Source: Pomphorhynchus laevis (lineage: Eukaryota; Acanthocephala; Palaeacanthocephala; Echinorhynchida; Pomphorhynchidae). From it: DNA of 64,000 nt. Within the stretch, counting starts at the first letter, position 1. Each line of letters starts with the position of its first letter. Location: the NCBI GenBank assembly GCA_012934845.2, contig WNNJ02000758.1:62001-126000 (forward strand), written 5' to 3'. The position numbers were made by a program, and so were the translations under genes. Below are positions 1-8,895 of the stretch, piece after piece. The notes below the pieces were generated by a model, which saw only the letters and a list, made by a program, of their open reading frames with translations, was not told where the DNA came from and made no database searches.

Positions 1-1263
1 AAAATAGAGAATTGGATGATGATCCAACGACTAGCAGAAATCGCGAAAATCGATCCGCAGCTCGCATATTCTGCCTATATGGTGTCACCCCAACACAAAT
101 GGACTCACATTTTTAGGGCATGTCGCTTCGAAGGTAAGGGCGTGGAAAAATTGGAACAGAAAATAAAAGAGTGCCTTCTACCAAATCTCACCGGTCAGCA
201 ACTTATATCAGATCAAATGAGACGGATTATTGCTTTGCCGACAAGCAGGGGTGGAATGGACATTACGGATCCTTCAGATTTTGTCTCGAGTGACAGTGGT
301 CGGAGGCTATGTGTAATCCACTTGAAAGTGGTTTAACGGGAGTTGAACTAAACAAAGCTCAGACTATAGTAGCAGCGGAAATTAGAAGAATAAAGAAACA
401 TATTTCAGACTCCTTGTTTTCCGAAATTGTGGATGGGAGCGACAAATTTTTTTCTAATTCGTTATTGCACGCGACAATAAAAGGCTCTTCCACTTGGCTT
501 TCTGCCAGGGTTAACGATTATCGGTTATACAGACTACGTCGCGAGGAGTTTTATGATGGTTTGTCAACAAGATACGCATAGTCACTTGTCAACGCGTTTA
601 AGACATGCGTTTATGGGGAGGATAATTCTGTTACTCACACTCTCTTGTCGTATATCTGGCAAGACAATAATCAGACACAATGCGATTCGTGATCTCCTGC
701 AAAACTTGTTATCAGGTGTAAGTCAAAATATCGTAACCGAGCCTCTGCTGACACTAATAGAATCAGATTATTCATTTGAAAAGGCATCTACTTGCAAAGA
801 CCGCAATGCTCGTCTAGACTTGGCTTGTACTGGTTTATTTGGTATCCCGACAGAGCGGACGTTCTTTGACGTCTCAATTTTCAACATCCACGCTCCGTCA
901 AATGCCTCACGCAGCCCTGAGAGCACATTTGTGTATCACGAGAACAGAAAGCGTGCGAAGTATGTAGAGCGTGTAAACACATTCAAACGAGCTGGATTTG
1001 CTCCCTTGATAATTTCTTCTTCCGGAGGTACTGGAGTTGAAATGAGTGCAGTGTTGAAGCGGGTAGCAGCATCGGCTACCGCTAGAGGGAATCGCTCATA
1101 CGCGGAAAACATAGCGAAGTTACGTCGCCAAATAGGAGTCTCCCTCGCAAAAATGTGCTCTCTGGCGTTCCGCATACCACGATCAACACAAAATTCATAT
1201 AAAACTGGTATAATACAGGGCCCATTTGCGGGCAACCTTAAATGTATAAATTCTTTTGGCTAA
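1..1263 (+). mobile_element. Family A element, 3' part (restriction-like endonuclease end)
   Basis: This is the 3' portion of a reverse-transcriptase element whose C-terminus carries a restriction-like endonuclease domain. Three overlapping reading frames (about 16-336, 309-581, 553-1263) follow one another along the same family protein, so at least two frameshifts separate them, near 300-330 and 555-580. Visible landmarks are LTGQQLISDQMRRIIALP and SRGGMDI (thumb/linker), GSSTWLSARV before the endonuclease, then RLDLACTGLFG, FFDVSIFN and SGGTG in the last frame. The same order occurs in LINE-like proteins common in cnidarians and other invertebrates (family knowledge from memory). The zinc-binding Cys/His segment expected before the endonuclease is eroded here. 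The RT core lies outside the window. The element ends in A/T-rich DNA near 1263. Confidence 0.6.
553..1263 (+). pseudogene. Restriction-like endonuclease domain of family A element
   Basis: This 236-codon open stretch carries the C-terminal endonuclease-like domain. The segment at residues ~85-110 (RLDLACTG, then FFDVSIFN) has the acidic-strand pattern of PD-(D/E)XK nucleases: a D in the first strand and a D in the hydrophobic strand. A basic helix (YHENRKRAKYVERV) and a final APLIISSSGGTG motif follow. The domain would nick target DNA for target-primed reverse transcription. The N-terminus of the stretch does not match the rest and lies beyond a frameshift, so the start codon is not biological. 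Assignment to the nuclease superfamily is inference from motif spacing. Confidence 0.5.
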
Positions 1264-1298
1264 ATAAAAAATATTATTAAAAAAATACGACAAACAAA

Positions 1299-1784
1299 TG
1301 TTTTTCATTAAATATTAATAATAATTGTAACTGCAATACCGCAGGTGTAGTGTATCTAATACAATGTACATGTGGATTGCAGTATATAGGAAAAACATAT
1401 CAAATGTTAAAAACTAGGTTTAAGCAACACATATATAATATACAGCATAATAGTCAAACTATATTTCATAAACATATGAGATTAATAGGACATGATATTA
1501 AAAACTGTAAATTATTTATTTTAGAACATATTATCGAAGAAAACATATCAATATTAAATCAAAAACTATTAGAAAAAGAAGATTTTTGGATTAAAACGCT
1601 TAATTCCATGTACCCATTAGGATTGAATGACGTGGTACAAGGAATTGGCAGAAGTAGTATAATACATAATAAACAACTATATTATAATAATCCGGTTAAA
1701 CGCAAACCAAGAAGTCATGGTGATAAAATGAATAAGAAAAATAGAGTTAAAAATATTAAAAAAGATATGTATATAAATGAATAA
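1299..1784 (+). CDS. GIY-YIG endonuclease domain of Naiad-like PLE (5'-truncated)
   Basis: This is the endonuclease half of the permuted PLE. The frame is open from before 1299. It shows a CNCN motif, then GVVYLIQC (GIY strand), CTCGLQYIGKT (YIG strand) and the basic helix RFKQHIYNI, followed by an acidic EKEDFWIKTLN segment and a lysine/arginine-rich tail. The CxC and CTC pairs around the GIY strand are as seen in PLE endonucleases, where cysteines form a small zinc-binding unit (family knowledge). The domain would nick DNA to prime reverse transcription. No start codon is assigned, because the 5' end is missing and the first GTG at 1350 lies inside the GIY strand. The frame stops at 1784, but homologous sequence continues beyond it. 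Confidence 0.7.
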   Translation, partial: CFSLNINNNCNCNTAGVVYLIQCTCGLQYIGKTYQMLKTRFKQHIYNIQHNSQTIFHKHMRLIGHDIKNCKLFILEHIIEENISILNQKLLEKEDFWIKTLNSMYPLGLNDVVQGIGRSSIIHNKQLYYNNPVKRKPRSHGDKMNKKNRVKNIKKDMYINE

Positions 1785-2477
1785 TTAGAAATATTAAAAC
1801 AACTTTTAAGCGATAATAAGCTAAAAGATCATTATGTAAATATAAGAAGTTTTCCTAAAGATATCATATGTTCAATAAATCAAAAATTAATTAACGACTA
1901 TGATAGGTTAAGTTGTATAATAGACAGTTATTGTAATACAAAATACTATAATCATACAATAAATGTTAATAATAACAATAGAAAATATACATTAACCAAA
2001 ACTTCATTAATAAATGTATAGATAACATAAATATAGCCGGACTTTTAAATAATTCTAAAAGTAAAGAAATAATAGGGTCAGATTTAAGTAAATATATTCC
2101 TAAAATAAGGTATAAACACCTACCACCATTTAGGACGAAAAATTTGTAATTATAATAAAGAATTAAAATCAATATGCAACGATAATATTAGAAACATAAT
2201 AGAAACAGAATGCAATTGTAAAAGTCTTAGTTTTGATAAAATAAATGAACATATATGTACCCATAATCTAGAATTAATTGAAAATTGTGAATTAAGAAAG
2301 CTGCTATCAAAAGGGTATAAATATAGATTAAATAATAACAACGACAAAAATAAAATTTACAATTCGTTATATAATAACTTAAATGATTACTTTAGTAAGC
2401 TGATTAATAGTGAAAGCTCGAATATATCTAAGATAAAAATTTGGAAAGATTATATATTTGATAAAATTAAAAATAAA

Positions 2478-3875
2478 ATGAAAATAACAAACAATTATAA
2501 AAGGAAAGATAAAATTAATAAAGATATGTATAAAGAACTTACTAAATTAAAGGATAACTATATAATAACAACTATTGATAAAGCTAGTAATAACTTTGTC
2601 TTCATATGCAAAAAGCTTTATTATGATATACTAATGAAAGAGGTTAATTCTAATGATTTAAATGTAAATCCAACATATGAACGTAGTGAGTTGAGTTTAG
2701 AAACAATTATTACAAGTCACTGTTCTATAATGGATAAAAAGGGTATAAAGGTTGAATTAGATAATAAAACTATACCTATATTATATTGGAATCCAAAATT
2801 ACATAAAAATCCAATAAAACCTAGGTTCATATGTAGTGCGTTTAAATGTACATTAAAACCACTTTCTGTCTATATGAATAAAATACTTAAAGTAATTAAA
2901 GCACATTTTAAAAAATATTGCAAGGTAATCGAAATTAATACTGGTATAAAACACTATTTCAGTATTAATTCTACAAAAGAATTTTTAGAACAGACAAAAG
3001 GAATAAATTTTCAAAATATAAATACATACGATTTTAGTACGCTTTATACAAATCTAGATTTAGTAGATATTAAAGAAGCGTTAGTAAAATTAATTAATCT
3101 TATATTCGGAAAAAGATATACATATATATGTTATAATAATTATAACGCCTATCTAACAAAAATTAAACCATCAAGTAAATATAAATATATGGATAAAATT
3201 GAATTAATAGAATCCTTAAATATTTTGATAAATCAAAATTATTTAAAAGTAGGGACATCTATATTTAGACAAGTAAAAGGTGTTCCAATGGGTGGTAATA
3301 GTAGCCCAATTATAGCTGACTTGTTTTTAAGCTTTATAGAATATGAATTTGTTCATAACTGTGTAAAAACTAAATCTAAACAATATAAATATATGAAATA
3401 TATGTTTCGATACATTGATGATATATGTGTATTTAATTCTAATAATTTTTATTCAATTAGTGAGCACATTTATCCAGAAAGCCTTATTCTTAACAAAACC
3501 AATATTAATGATAAAGAAGGTGTATATCTAGATATGAACATTAAATTAACATTAACTAAAACTACTATTAATTTATATCGTAAAGATGACATATTTAAAT
3601 TTACAAGAAACATATTTTTGCATGAGCATTCATGCATACCATATAATATAAAATATAATACATTAAATAATGAAATTTTAAGAATTGCAACAATATGTAA
3701 TGATATTGGCTTTCTTCAAAATCATTTAAATAATTTAATAGATACATATTTTAAACTAGGTTACTATAAAAATAACATCAAGCAGAAAATAGTAAAATAT
3801 ATAAATCAACACAATAATATAAAGAATAAATTTAAACTCTTAAGTGCCAAATTTTTATGGATGGATAATAAATAA
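2478..3875 (+). CDS. Penelope-like reverse transcriptase, long open frame
   Basis: This 465-codon open frame covers most of the PLE reverse transcriptase. Motifs in order are TTIDKASNNFVFICK (~res 35-50), YWNPKLHKNPIKPRF (~105-120, PLE RT signature), YDFSTLYTNL (~185, catalytic Asp strand), VKGVPMGGNSSPIIADLFL (~270-290) and FRYIDDICVF (~315-325, catalytic DD). A thumb with LGYYKNNIKQKI follows and the frame ends WMDNK-stop. All catalytic aspartates are present. The first Met is within the RT N-terminus, so the true protein would start upstream in the endonuclease. The 3' half is almost identical to the copy at 40.84-41.35 kb. Codons are very A/T-rich, as in all PLE copies here. Confidence 0.8.
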   Translation: MKITNNYKRKDKINKDMYKELTKLKDNYIITTIDKASNNFVFICKKLYYDILMKEVNSNDLNVNPTYERSELSLETIITSHCSIMDKKGIKVELDNKTIPILYWNPKLHKNPIKPRFICSAFKCTLKPLSVYMNKILKVIKAHFKKYCKVIEINTGIKHYFSINSTKEFLEQTKGINFQNINTYDFSTLYTNLDLVDIKEALVKLINLIFGKRYTYICYNNYNAYLTKIKPSSKYKYMDKIELIESLNILINQNYLKVGTSIFRQVKGVPMGGNSSPIIADLFLSFIEYEFVHNCVKTKSKQYKYMKYMFRYIDDICVFNSNNFYSISEHIYPESLILNKTNINDKEGVYLDMNIKLTLTKTTINLYRKDDIFKFTRNIFLHEHSCIPYNIKYNTLNNEILRIATICNDIGFLQNHLNNLIDTYFKLGYYKNNIKQKIVKYINQHNNIKNKFKLLSAKFLWMDNK

Positions 3876-3884
3876 TATACTTTG

Positions 3885-4066
3885 TATTAGAATAAGATAC
3901 TAGATAGTTTTATCAGAGGAAATACATCATTAGCATGTATTTGGCCCCGCTGCTATGTTGGGTAGAGGAGTTAAGGGCCGAAACCTGATAGCATAGCAGT
4001 TGCTCCTGATGACCTCTAATTCTTATTCTGATACAACGTCTGTTATTTATTAGTCAATTCATAAAA
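3885..4066 (+). repeat. Structured 3'-terminal module of Naiad-like PLE
   Basis: A foldable module directly after the RT stop. The outer arms AGAATAAGA (3890) and TCTTATTCT (4021) pair, as do AGAGG (3915-3919) with CCTCT (4013-4017). Inside them lie the hairpin AAATACAT/ATGTATTT (3920-3927, 3935-3942) and two interleaved pairings, GGCCC with GGGCC and CTGCTATG with CATAGCAG. CTGATGA precedes CCTCT at 4006. A conserved tail (GTCTGTTATTTATTAGTCAA) follows. About eleven copies or remnants occur in the window, always at PLE 3' ends. Function is unknown; a hammerhead-like role is discussed in the findings. Confidence 0.75.
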
Positions 4067-4194
4067 ATGACGTTTATTTTAAATTTCAATTTTTTATTTT
4101 AACTTGATATAAATTATAGAAAATCTTATAACAATTATTTATTTTATCATTTAATTATTAAATTTTGATTTAACAATGGAATCGCTGTGTAGTT

Positions 4195-4990
4195 TCAAGA
4201 ACTTCAAAGAATGATGTTCCTTAGCTCCTGATAAAGGGAGATTAAGCAGTACATCTGCACATACTTCTCACTGCTCCGGGTGTAGATCCCGTAACAACTC
4301 TCCCACTGTAACTCTATTAATTACCACATCTGACCGTACCGTTCCCTTTCCTCCATCATCTGCTAATACTGTGGAGCTGCCTTGAACTTTCCATTTGCCA
4401 TCAAATTGCGGTATCTCTTAATCCATCTATTTGTAGTATTATTTCTTTTCAAAATTGTGCAAGCTTGCAATATACGCGGTTCTTCAAATGATTTATATAC
4501 TTGACCACCTTTCCATATAGCTATACGTCTATTGAGGCATTTATGCACTGTAGCTCCTTTTCGTAAAGGTATTTGTTGTAAAATGTAACGAGAAAACATT
4601 GGCGACGACTTTGAGCCATTGTCGTTACGCAACGGTGATTCACCGCCGATTTTCTGGTATAGTTCGGTTATTATGCCAAACTTCTTCCTTGCTTTGCATT
4701 GAGGAAGATTCATTGTGCTAGAGGGCTATTAAATGATAACATTATAAATGTCCGAAATTGACATGGGATATTTGCCACCTTGGCTTTCAGCTCTGAACTT
4801 GATATGCTTGGTTAATACCTGATTGTAGTTGCATTTCAACTTTCAACACCGAACTAACTGTTGAATATTATCACCGCAATTTGGCGCCGAGCATGAAGTA
4901 CATTTTGTGTTATTGCGTGCACACCAACATCCCTTACATTTTGCGTTATGACCATTACACGCACAGCATCAGATCACATTTGATGGTTTA
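4195..4990 (-). mobile_element. Family A element, N-terminal fragment
   Basis: On the minus strand a Cys-rich segment (about 4985-4860, pattern CCACNGHNAKCKGCWC then CTSC) is followed by an open stretch at 4713-4363 with ATVHKCLNRRIAIWKGGQV and LMANGKFKAAPQY. In a shifted frame to about 4195 come VINRVTVGELLRDLHPEQ and ADVLLN. This order (short Cys-rich motif, linker, GKxxAALR helix, then a HP-containing loop before the RT) matches the N-terminal half of family A type proteins as I remember them. At least one frameshift lies near 4360 and one in-frame stop is in the Cys-rich part. The RT is absent. The fragment lies between the PLE and LINE-J copy 1. Confidence 0.45.
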
Positions 4991-5621
4991 CCACGAAGCA
5001 TCACATAAGTGTCTTGTTAATAATTGTTATATATGATTTTATATCAAAAAATGGTGTGTGCAAATCATACTGTTCAAACATTTTTTCCTTCAACGATATT
5101 CTCTCAAGCGTGATGGATCAAAATTTAGGTAATTCTAAGGAAATGTTGACTGTATCTACACCAAAAGTGAGTGCTTTGTTATCCTATGATTATGATGGCA
5201 AGGGGGTACTTCCCTCCATACCCAAGCTGAGAAATCTCATAATTATAAAACTCTCAGAGCCTATAGAAAGGCACAAATTATAATTTTTTCTTGCGTACTT
5301 TTGGAGAACAGTTCCGTAACAGAATACTGTTTGACTCGGTTAGGTATTACGAAACGGAGACAAAATTTCATTTGCCACCTCAGAGTTGGAAAATGCATAC
5401 CAAGAATTCTTTGATTAAAATCTCACCAAATTTCGTAGCCTAACGTCTAAGCCCATCATGGCTTATTAAAAATAACTAATCTTCCTCCACACCTGGAGCA
5501 AACAGACATTAACGCTCTTCAATTATACTTTAAAGTATCCAATTTTCGCCCCGTTAAGGGGAAGAATGGGCAATCTATTCCTATTGGTTTTGTCTCGGCG
5601 CCCACCGACATTGCCGAGATA

Positions 5622-6131
5622 TTGTCTAAAACATCATGTAACCCATTCATGGGTTTTAATTTAAAATTTCTTCTCATCTCTAACGATGACTTTACGTTCC
5701 CCCACTGCAATCTCTGTCATGGATGGGGGCACTGGGCCTCAATGTGCAAGGACGAGAAGATTTGTGGATTTTGCTCTTCCAAAAAATGTATAGACATAGG
5801 GGGTCAGTGTTCCTCTACCCCGCGGTGTGTAAACTGTAATGGTCCGCATCCATCCTGGTCTAGCAGGTGTGAGGCCTTTAAGGCCTATCGGATAAAATTC
5901 TGTAATTCACCGACAATAAAAACTCCTGGCAGCTATGCAGATACCAGCGGTAGAATGTCAGACAAGGACATCATACATCTTCTCGACGCTCAAAAACAAT
6001 CTATGTTGAGACAAATGGAGCAGCTCCTCACAAGTAATTTTGCTCTGCTATATTCAACTCATACGTTCCCTCCTTCAACGATTCCAGTATCAAAGAAACG
6101 GGGGCTTCGGCCCACAACGTGCCTCCATTGA
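5622..6131 (+). pseudogene. LINE-J copy 1 ORF1 (gag-like, zinc knuckles)
   Basis: This is the C-terminal half of the nucleic-acid-binding ORF1 protein. It shows CNPFMGFNLKF, then the knuckle HCNLCHGWGHWASMC (CCHC), a second Cys cluster (CGFCSSKKC) and CVNCNGPHPSWSSRC (CCHC-like). A helix near residue 115 (DKDIIHLLDAQKQ) is shared with the other copies. The N-terminal half lies upstream in other frames (about 5050-5280 and 5500-5620, the latter giving GRKLDTL-like antisense shadows). ORF1 proteins coat LINE RNA. The frame is interrupted relative to copy 4, so it is not functional. Confidence 0.65.
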
Positions 6132-6301
6132 AGGTTGGCAAACTGCTCAAGTCCAAGTCCGGAAAGGCCTCCATCACGGGAAATGAAGATGCTGCCCAGG
6201 GGCAAGTACCAACCCTAGATGGAGCTAGCGGTAGGAAGGGAATCCTTCCTGCTCCTAGATCTGTTCAGGCTGGCAATCCCCCATCCAAATAATCCATCAC
6301 A

Positions 6302-8748
6302 ATGCAGAGTACTCGTGAGCCTTTTTCACTGAATATCCTTCAGTGGAATTCGGGAGGTGCTTCTGCCCTTGGACTTTTATCTGGTAGAAATGCAGATGTT
6401 ATAGTCCTTCAGGAGACGCGGTCTATCCGTCTTCCCCAGGACATTACTCGATTTATCCCAAAGCATATGTTCCCACTATACTCCGTACATAACCCCACCT
6501 CATTCCTCTTCATCTCAAGGACTTTTGACCTTAGTTAAGTGCTCCTTAAGGTCCTCCCTATCATTAAAGTACTCATGTCCAGCCATGTTTTGTTTAGTAG
6601 TTTCACTCTGTAATAACGGTAAACGCCTCAGTCTAGCCAATGTCTACATCCGTCCAGGGGAAATTCACAAGAACCGTGACCTCCTGGATAGTATTATTGA
6701 CAGCGGTTATGACATGATACTTGGGGATTTTAACGACAGAACTGGTCGTTGGATCAATGCAGCACTTCGCAGAGCTAGGAACGGTTATCTTATTCACAAA
6801 CCCCTTCCCCTACCTTTCATTGCACATCAACAAATTCTATCCTCGACATTTTACTGCTTCACTCGAGGTGGCTGTTAAAACCCCTCTGCACGGAGCAGTC
6901 GCGCCAGCAATTGTCCACCTCTCATGACCTAATTCGTTGGAGAATTGAGGAAGATATGTTGCTTCAAAGGAGGTTTCACTTTGATCCGATCAGAGTGGTC
7001 TTCTTTCAAGCGGCTATCCAACTCTTTCCCATAATAGGAAATGAGAGTCTGACCAAATTTAATACCTACCTCTTTTCGCAAGCTACCGCGATTTTATCGA
7101 CTACCTATAAAGGTCGTATATACAATCCCACTCCGACGAAACTCAAGGTCCTAGCGAAACTGCTTAACATCCCTAATCTCTCTGTTTCCGCCAGACAGGA
7201 TCTCTCGAATGAATACTGGAGCACTAGAAATAGGTTCCAGCTGAATAGGGGTAATACGAGTATTGCTCGTCTTAATCCTTCTCAGTCTTCCTTTTGGAAG
7301 ATTTTCAAGAAGGAGAAGTTTGTTTGCTGGAAGGATAGAGCATTGGGTTGGATAGGGAATGTAGGCCTTGATAAAGTTTTGGAGGAGTCACTAGCCCTAC
7401 ACAACTATGGAGCCACTCAATCACCTCAACCAATCCCGCCTTGGTGTAACTTCAGAAGTGGGGATCTATCTGTTACGGATATCCTAAACTCCTGGGGTCC
7501 ACTCCCGGACACCTCCAAATCCGTCGCTCCACTTTCTTCTCGGGTCTGTCAGCTTTTGACAGCTGATCAGAGAAGAGAGGTGGCCGTCACAATGCTTTTA
7601 GCCTCCCATCCGATGTAGCAGGCATCAATATTAGTAAGCGTGTTTTTATTCCTAAGAAAAAATCCTGCTCATGCCCTAAATATTTGCGACCCATTTCAAT
7701 TCAAAATGCCCTCATGTCGATTTACGAAAAAGCGCTTGCGCGTAAAATCCGCGACTATTTAAGTAGGCGTAATTTGATCCCTCAATACTTTCATGGGTTC
7801 GTCAAAGGTCGCTCGGTCCATTCAGCAGTAGGTGAGGTTGAGCAGTTTTGTCGGGATAATAGCCATCGTCTAGTTGTTGCTGTTTTCCTCGACTTTGCTG
7901 CATTTGACCGCATCTCCATTCCTTTTGTGATCTCTTCTCTTAGGTCCCTCGGGTTGCCTGCGAGAATTGTGAGCAGAGTGGAGATCCTGCTGTACACCAA
8001 GCTATTTTACTATGAAGACGACTTTGATGCGCGTCAGTTCTACCCCATTACAATGTGTACCTCAAGGATCACCACTTTCTCCTATCTTATATCTTGCTGC
8101 TTCCATTAACCTCTTTAAAATATTTAAACGTGAACAACGTCTAGTGGTGTACGCTGATGACACCACAGCCCTGTTCACTGGACACAGGTGTAAAGACGTA
8201 GTCTCTGACATCAGCCGTTTCTTTTTAAGATTAAAAGACCAGTTACCCATATCCAATCTTATTTTAAACTCCGCCAAATCGCAGGCGGTTGTCTTTCATG
8301 GCACCCCTGCAACTAAGAAAAAACTTAAGAGATTAGCACTCTCCGCGCTCTCCTCCATATTTGCCTCTGAACCACTTCCCACCTTTACAAGTCGAGTAAA
8401 ATACCTGGGGTTCACCGTTACGGTGAACTGGTCAGCGAAAGCTGACCTGGATAGACTCAAACGTATCCTGAAGAAAGCTAGGTGGGCCCTGAAACGGGCT
8501 CAGCATCTGTCATTGAAAGGGAAAACCCAGGTGCGCCTTTGGGGTACCTGGGCTATCTCGGGATTAGTCTTCTTTTCGAGAGGACGTCCCCCAGAGCAAA
8601 GGCTAGATTTCTTAAGCTCCTCATCTCTCGTTTACCCAGCATAGTCCGTGCCGACTGGACTCTTCGGGGGGGGGTGAAAGACCCTGGGTGGTTTAGTCGG
8701 AAGTCGGCGTGTTGGATCGGTTGGGGGCTCAGATCCCTCTGGATTTGA
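6302..8748 (+). pseudogene. LINE-J copy 1 ORF2 (endonuclease-RT), broken
   Basis: The start ATG at 6302 gives FSLNILQWNSGGASAL and DVIVLQETRSI, the first two endonuclease motifs. LANVYIRPG and YDMILGDFNDRTGRWIN follow in the next frame. The RT shows PISIQNALMSIYEKAL, FHGFVKGRSVHSAV, VVAVFLDFAAFDRI, then GSPLSPILYLA and LVVYADDTTALF (catalytic DD) in a third frame. The thumb has VKYLGFTVTVNWSAKADLDR. The open segments are 6302-6538, 6525-6878, 6911-7618, 7684-8109, 8012-8644 and 8482-8748, so about five frame changes are present. Intact catalytic motifs make it recognisable, but it cannot give one protein. Confidence 0.75.
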
Positions 8749-8895
8749 GGCCGTAAAAGTGGGAATAAGAAGACCAGTGCAAATTGCAGTCGTTGGAAGA
8801 TTTGGTCGTACTTACTATTTTGCTAATTATGTTATCTAGTTTTTTGATCGGTTGTATTTTTTAATAAAACCCTTATTTATTCATAAATCATACGA

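Larger units (their letters stand above)
1264..4075 (+). mobile_element. Naiad-like permuted Penelope-like element (copy B)
   Basis: A Penelope-like retroelement with permuted domain order: GIY-YIG endonuclease first (about 1290-1784), then a linker (1785-2477), then the reverse transcriptase (2478-3875). This N-terminal endonuclease order is the hallmark of the Chlamys/Naiad clade of PLEs (established knowledge). The 5' end is cut at the junction with the family A element near 1264-1290. The linker keeps Naiad-like motifs (ECNCK, then KLLSKGYKYR) but is spread over more than one frame, so the copy is damaged in the middle while the RT frame is open. A structured terminal module follows the stop codon. 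Very similar copies lie at 34.7-43.8 kb, implying recent activity. Confidence 0.8.
5020..8895 (+). mobile_element. LINE-J copy 1 (Jockey/R1-like non-LTR retrotransposon)
   Basis: This copy has a gag-like ORF1 (about 5040-6290) with CCHC zinc knuckles, then ORF2 with an apurinic-type endonuclease (6302-6880) and reverse transcriptase (7620-8750). Both are broken into several frames. The 3' end carries TTTTTAATAAAACCC and a short TTATT-rich tail. The same family occurs at 8.9-12.7 kb (+), 19.3-23.1 kb (-) and 36.65-40.66 kb (-). Knuckle-bearing ORF1 plus an EEP endonuclease places it among Jockey/R1/LOA-like LINEs (inference). Boundaries are approximate because no clear target-site duplication was found for this copy. 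Confidence 0.75.

Noticed and set aside
936-1235. 99-codon open frame antisense to the family A endonuclease
   Set aside because: Shadow of the sense coding frame.
1299-1784. Selenocysteine (in-frame TGA) in the Naiad-like endonuclease
   Set aside because: Naiad elements can encode selenoproteins, but the break at the end of this frame is TAA and no in-frame TGA with a plausible Cys-equivalent position was seen.
3900-4020. A canonical hammerhead ribozyme at the Naiad-like PLE end
   Set aside because: CTGATGA and GAAA occupy the right junction positions, but the outer stem AGAGG/CCTCT uses the G needed as G12, so the core is one base out of register. Kept as a candidate finding only, not annotated as an ncRNA.
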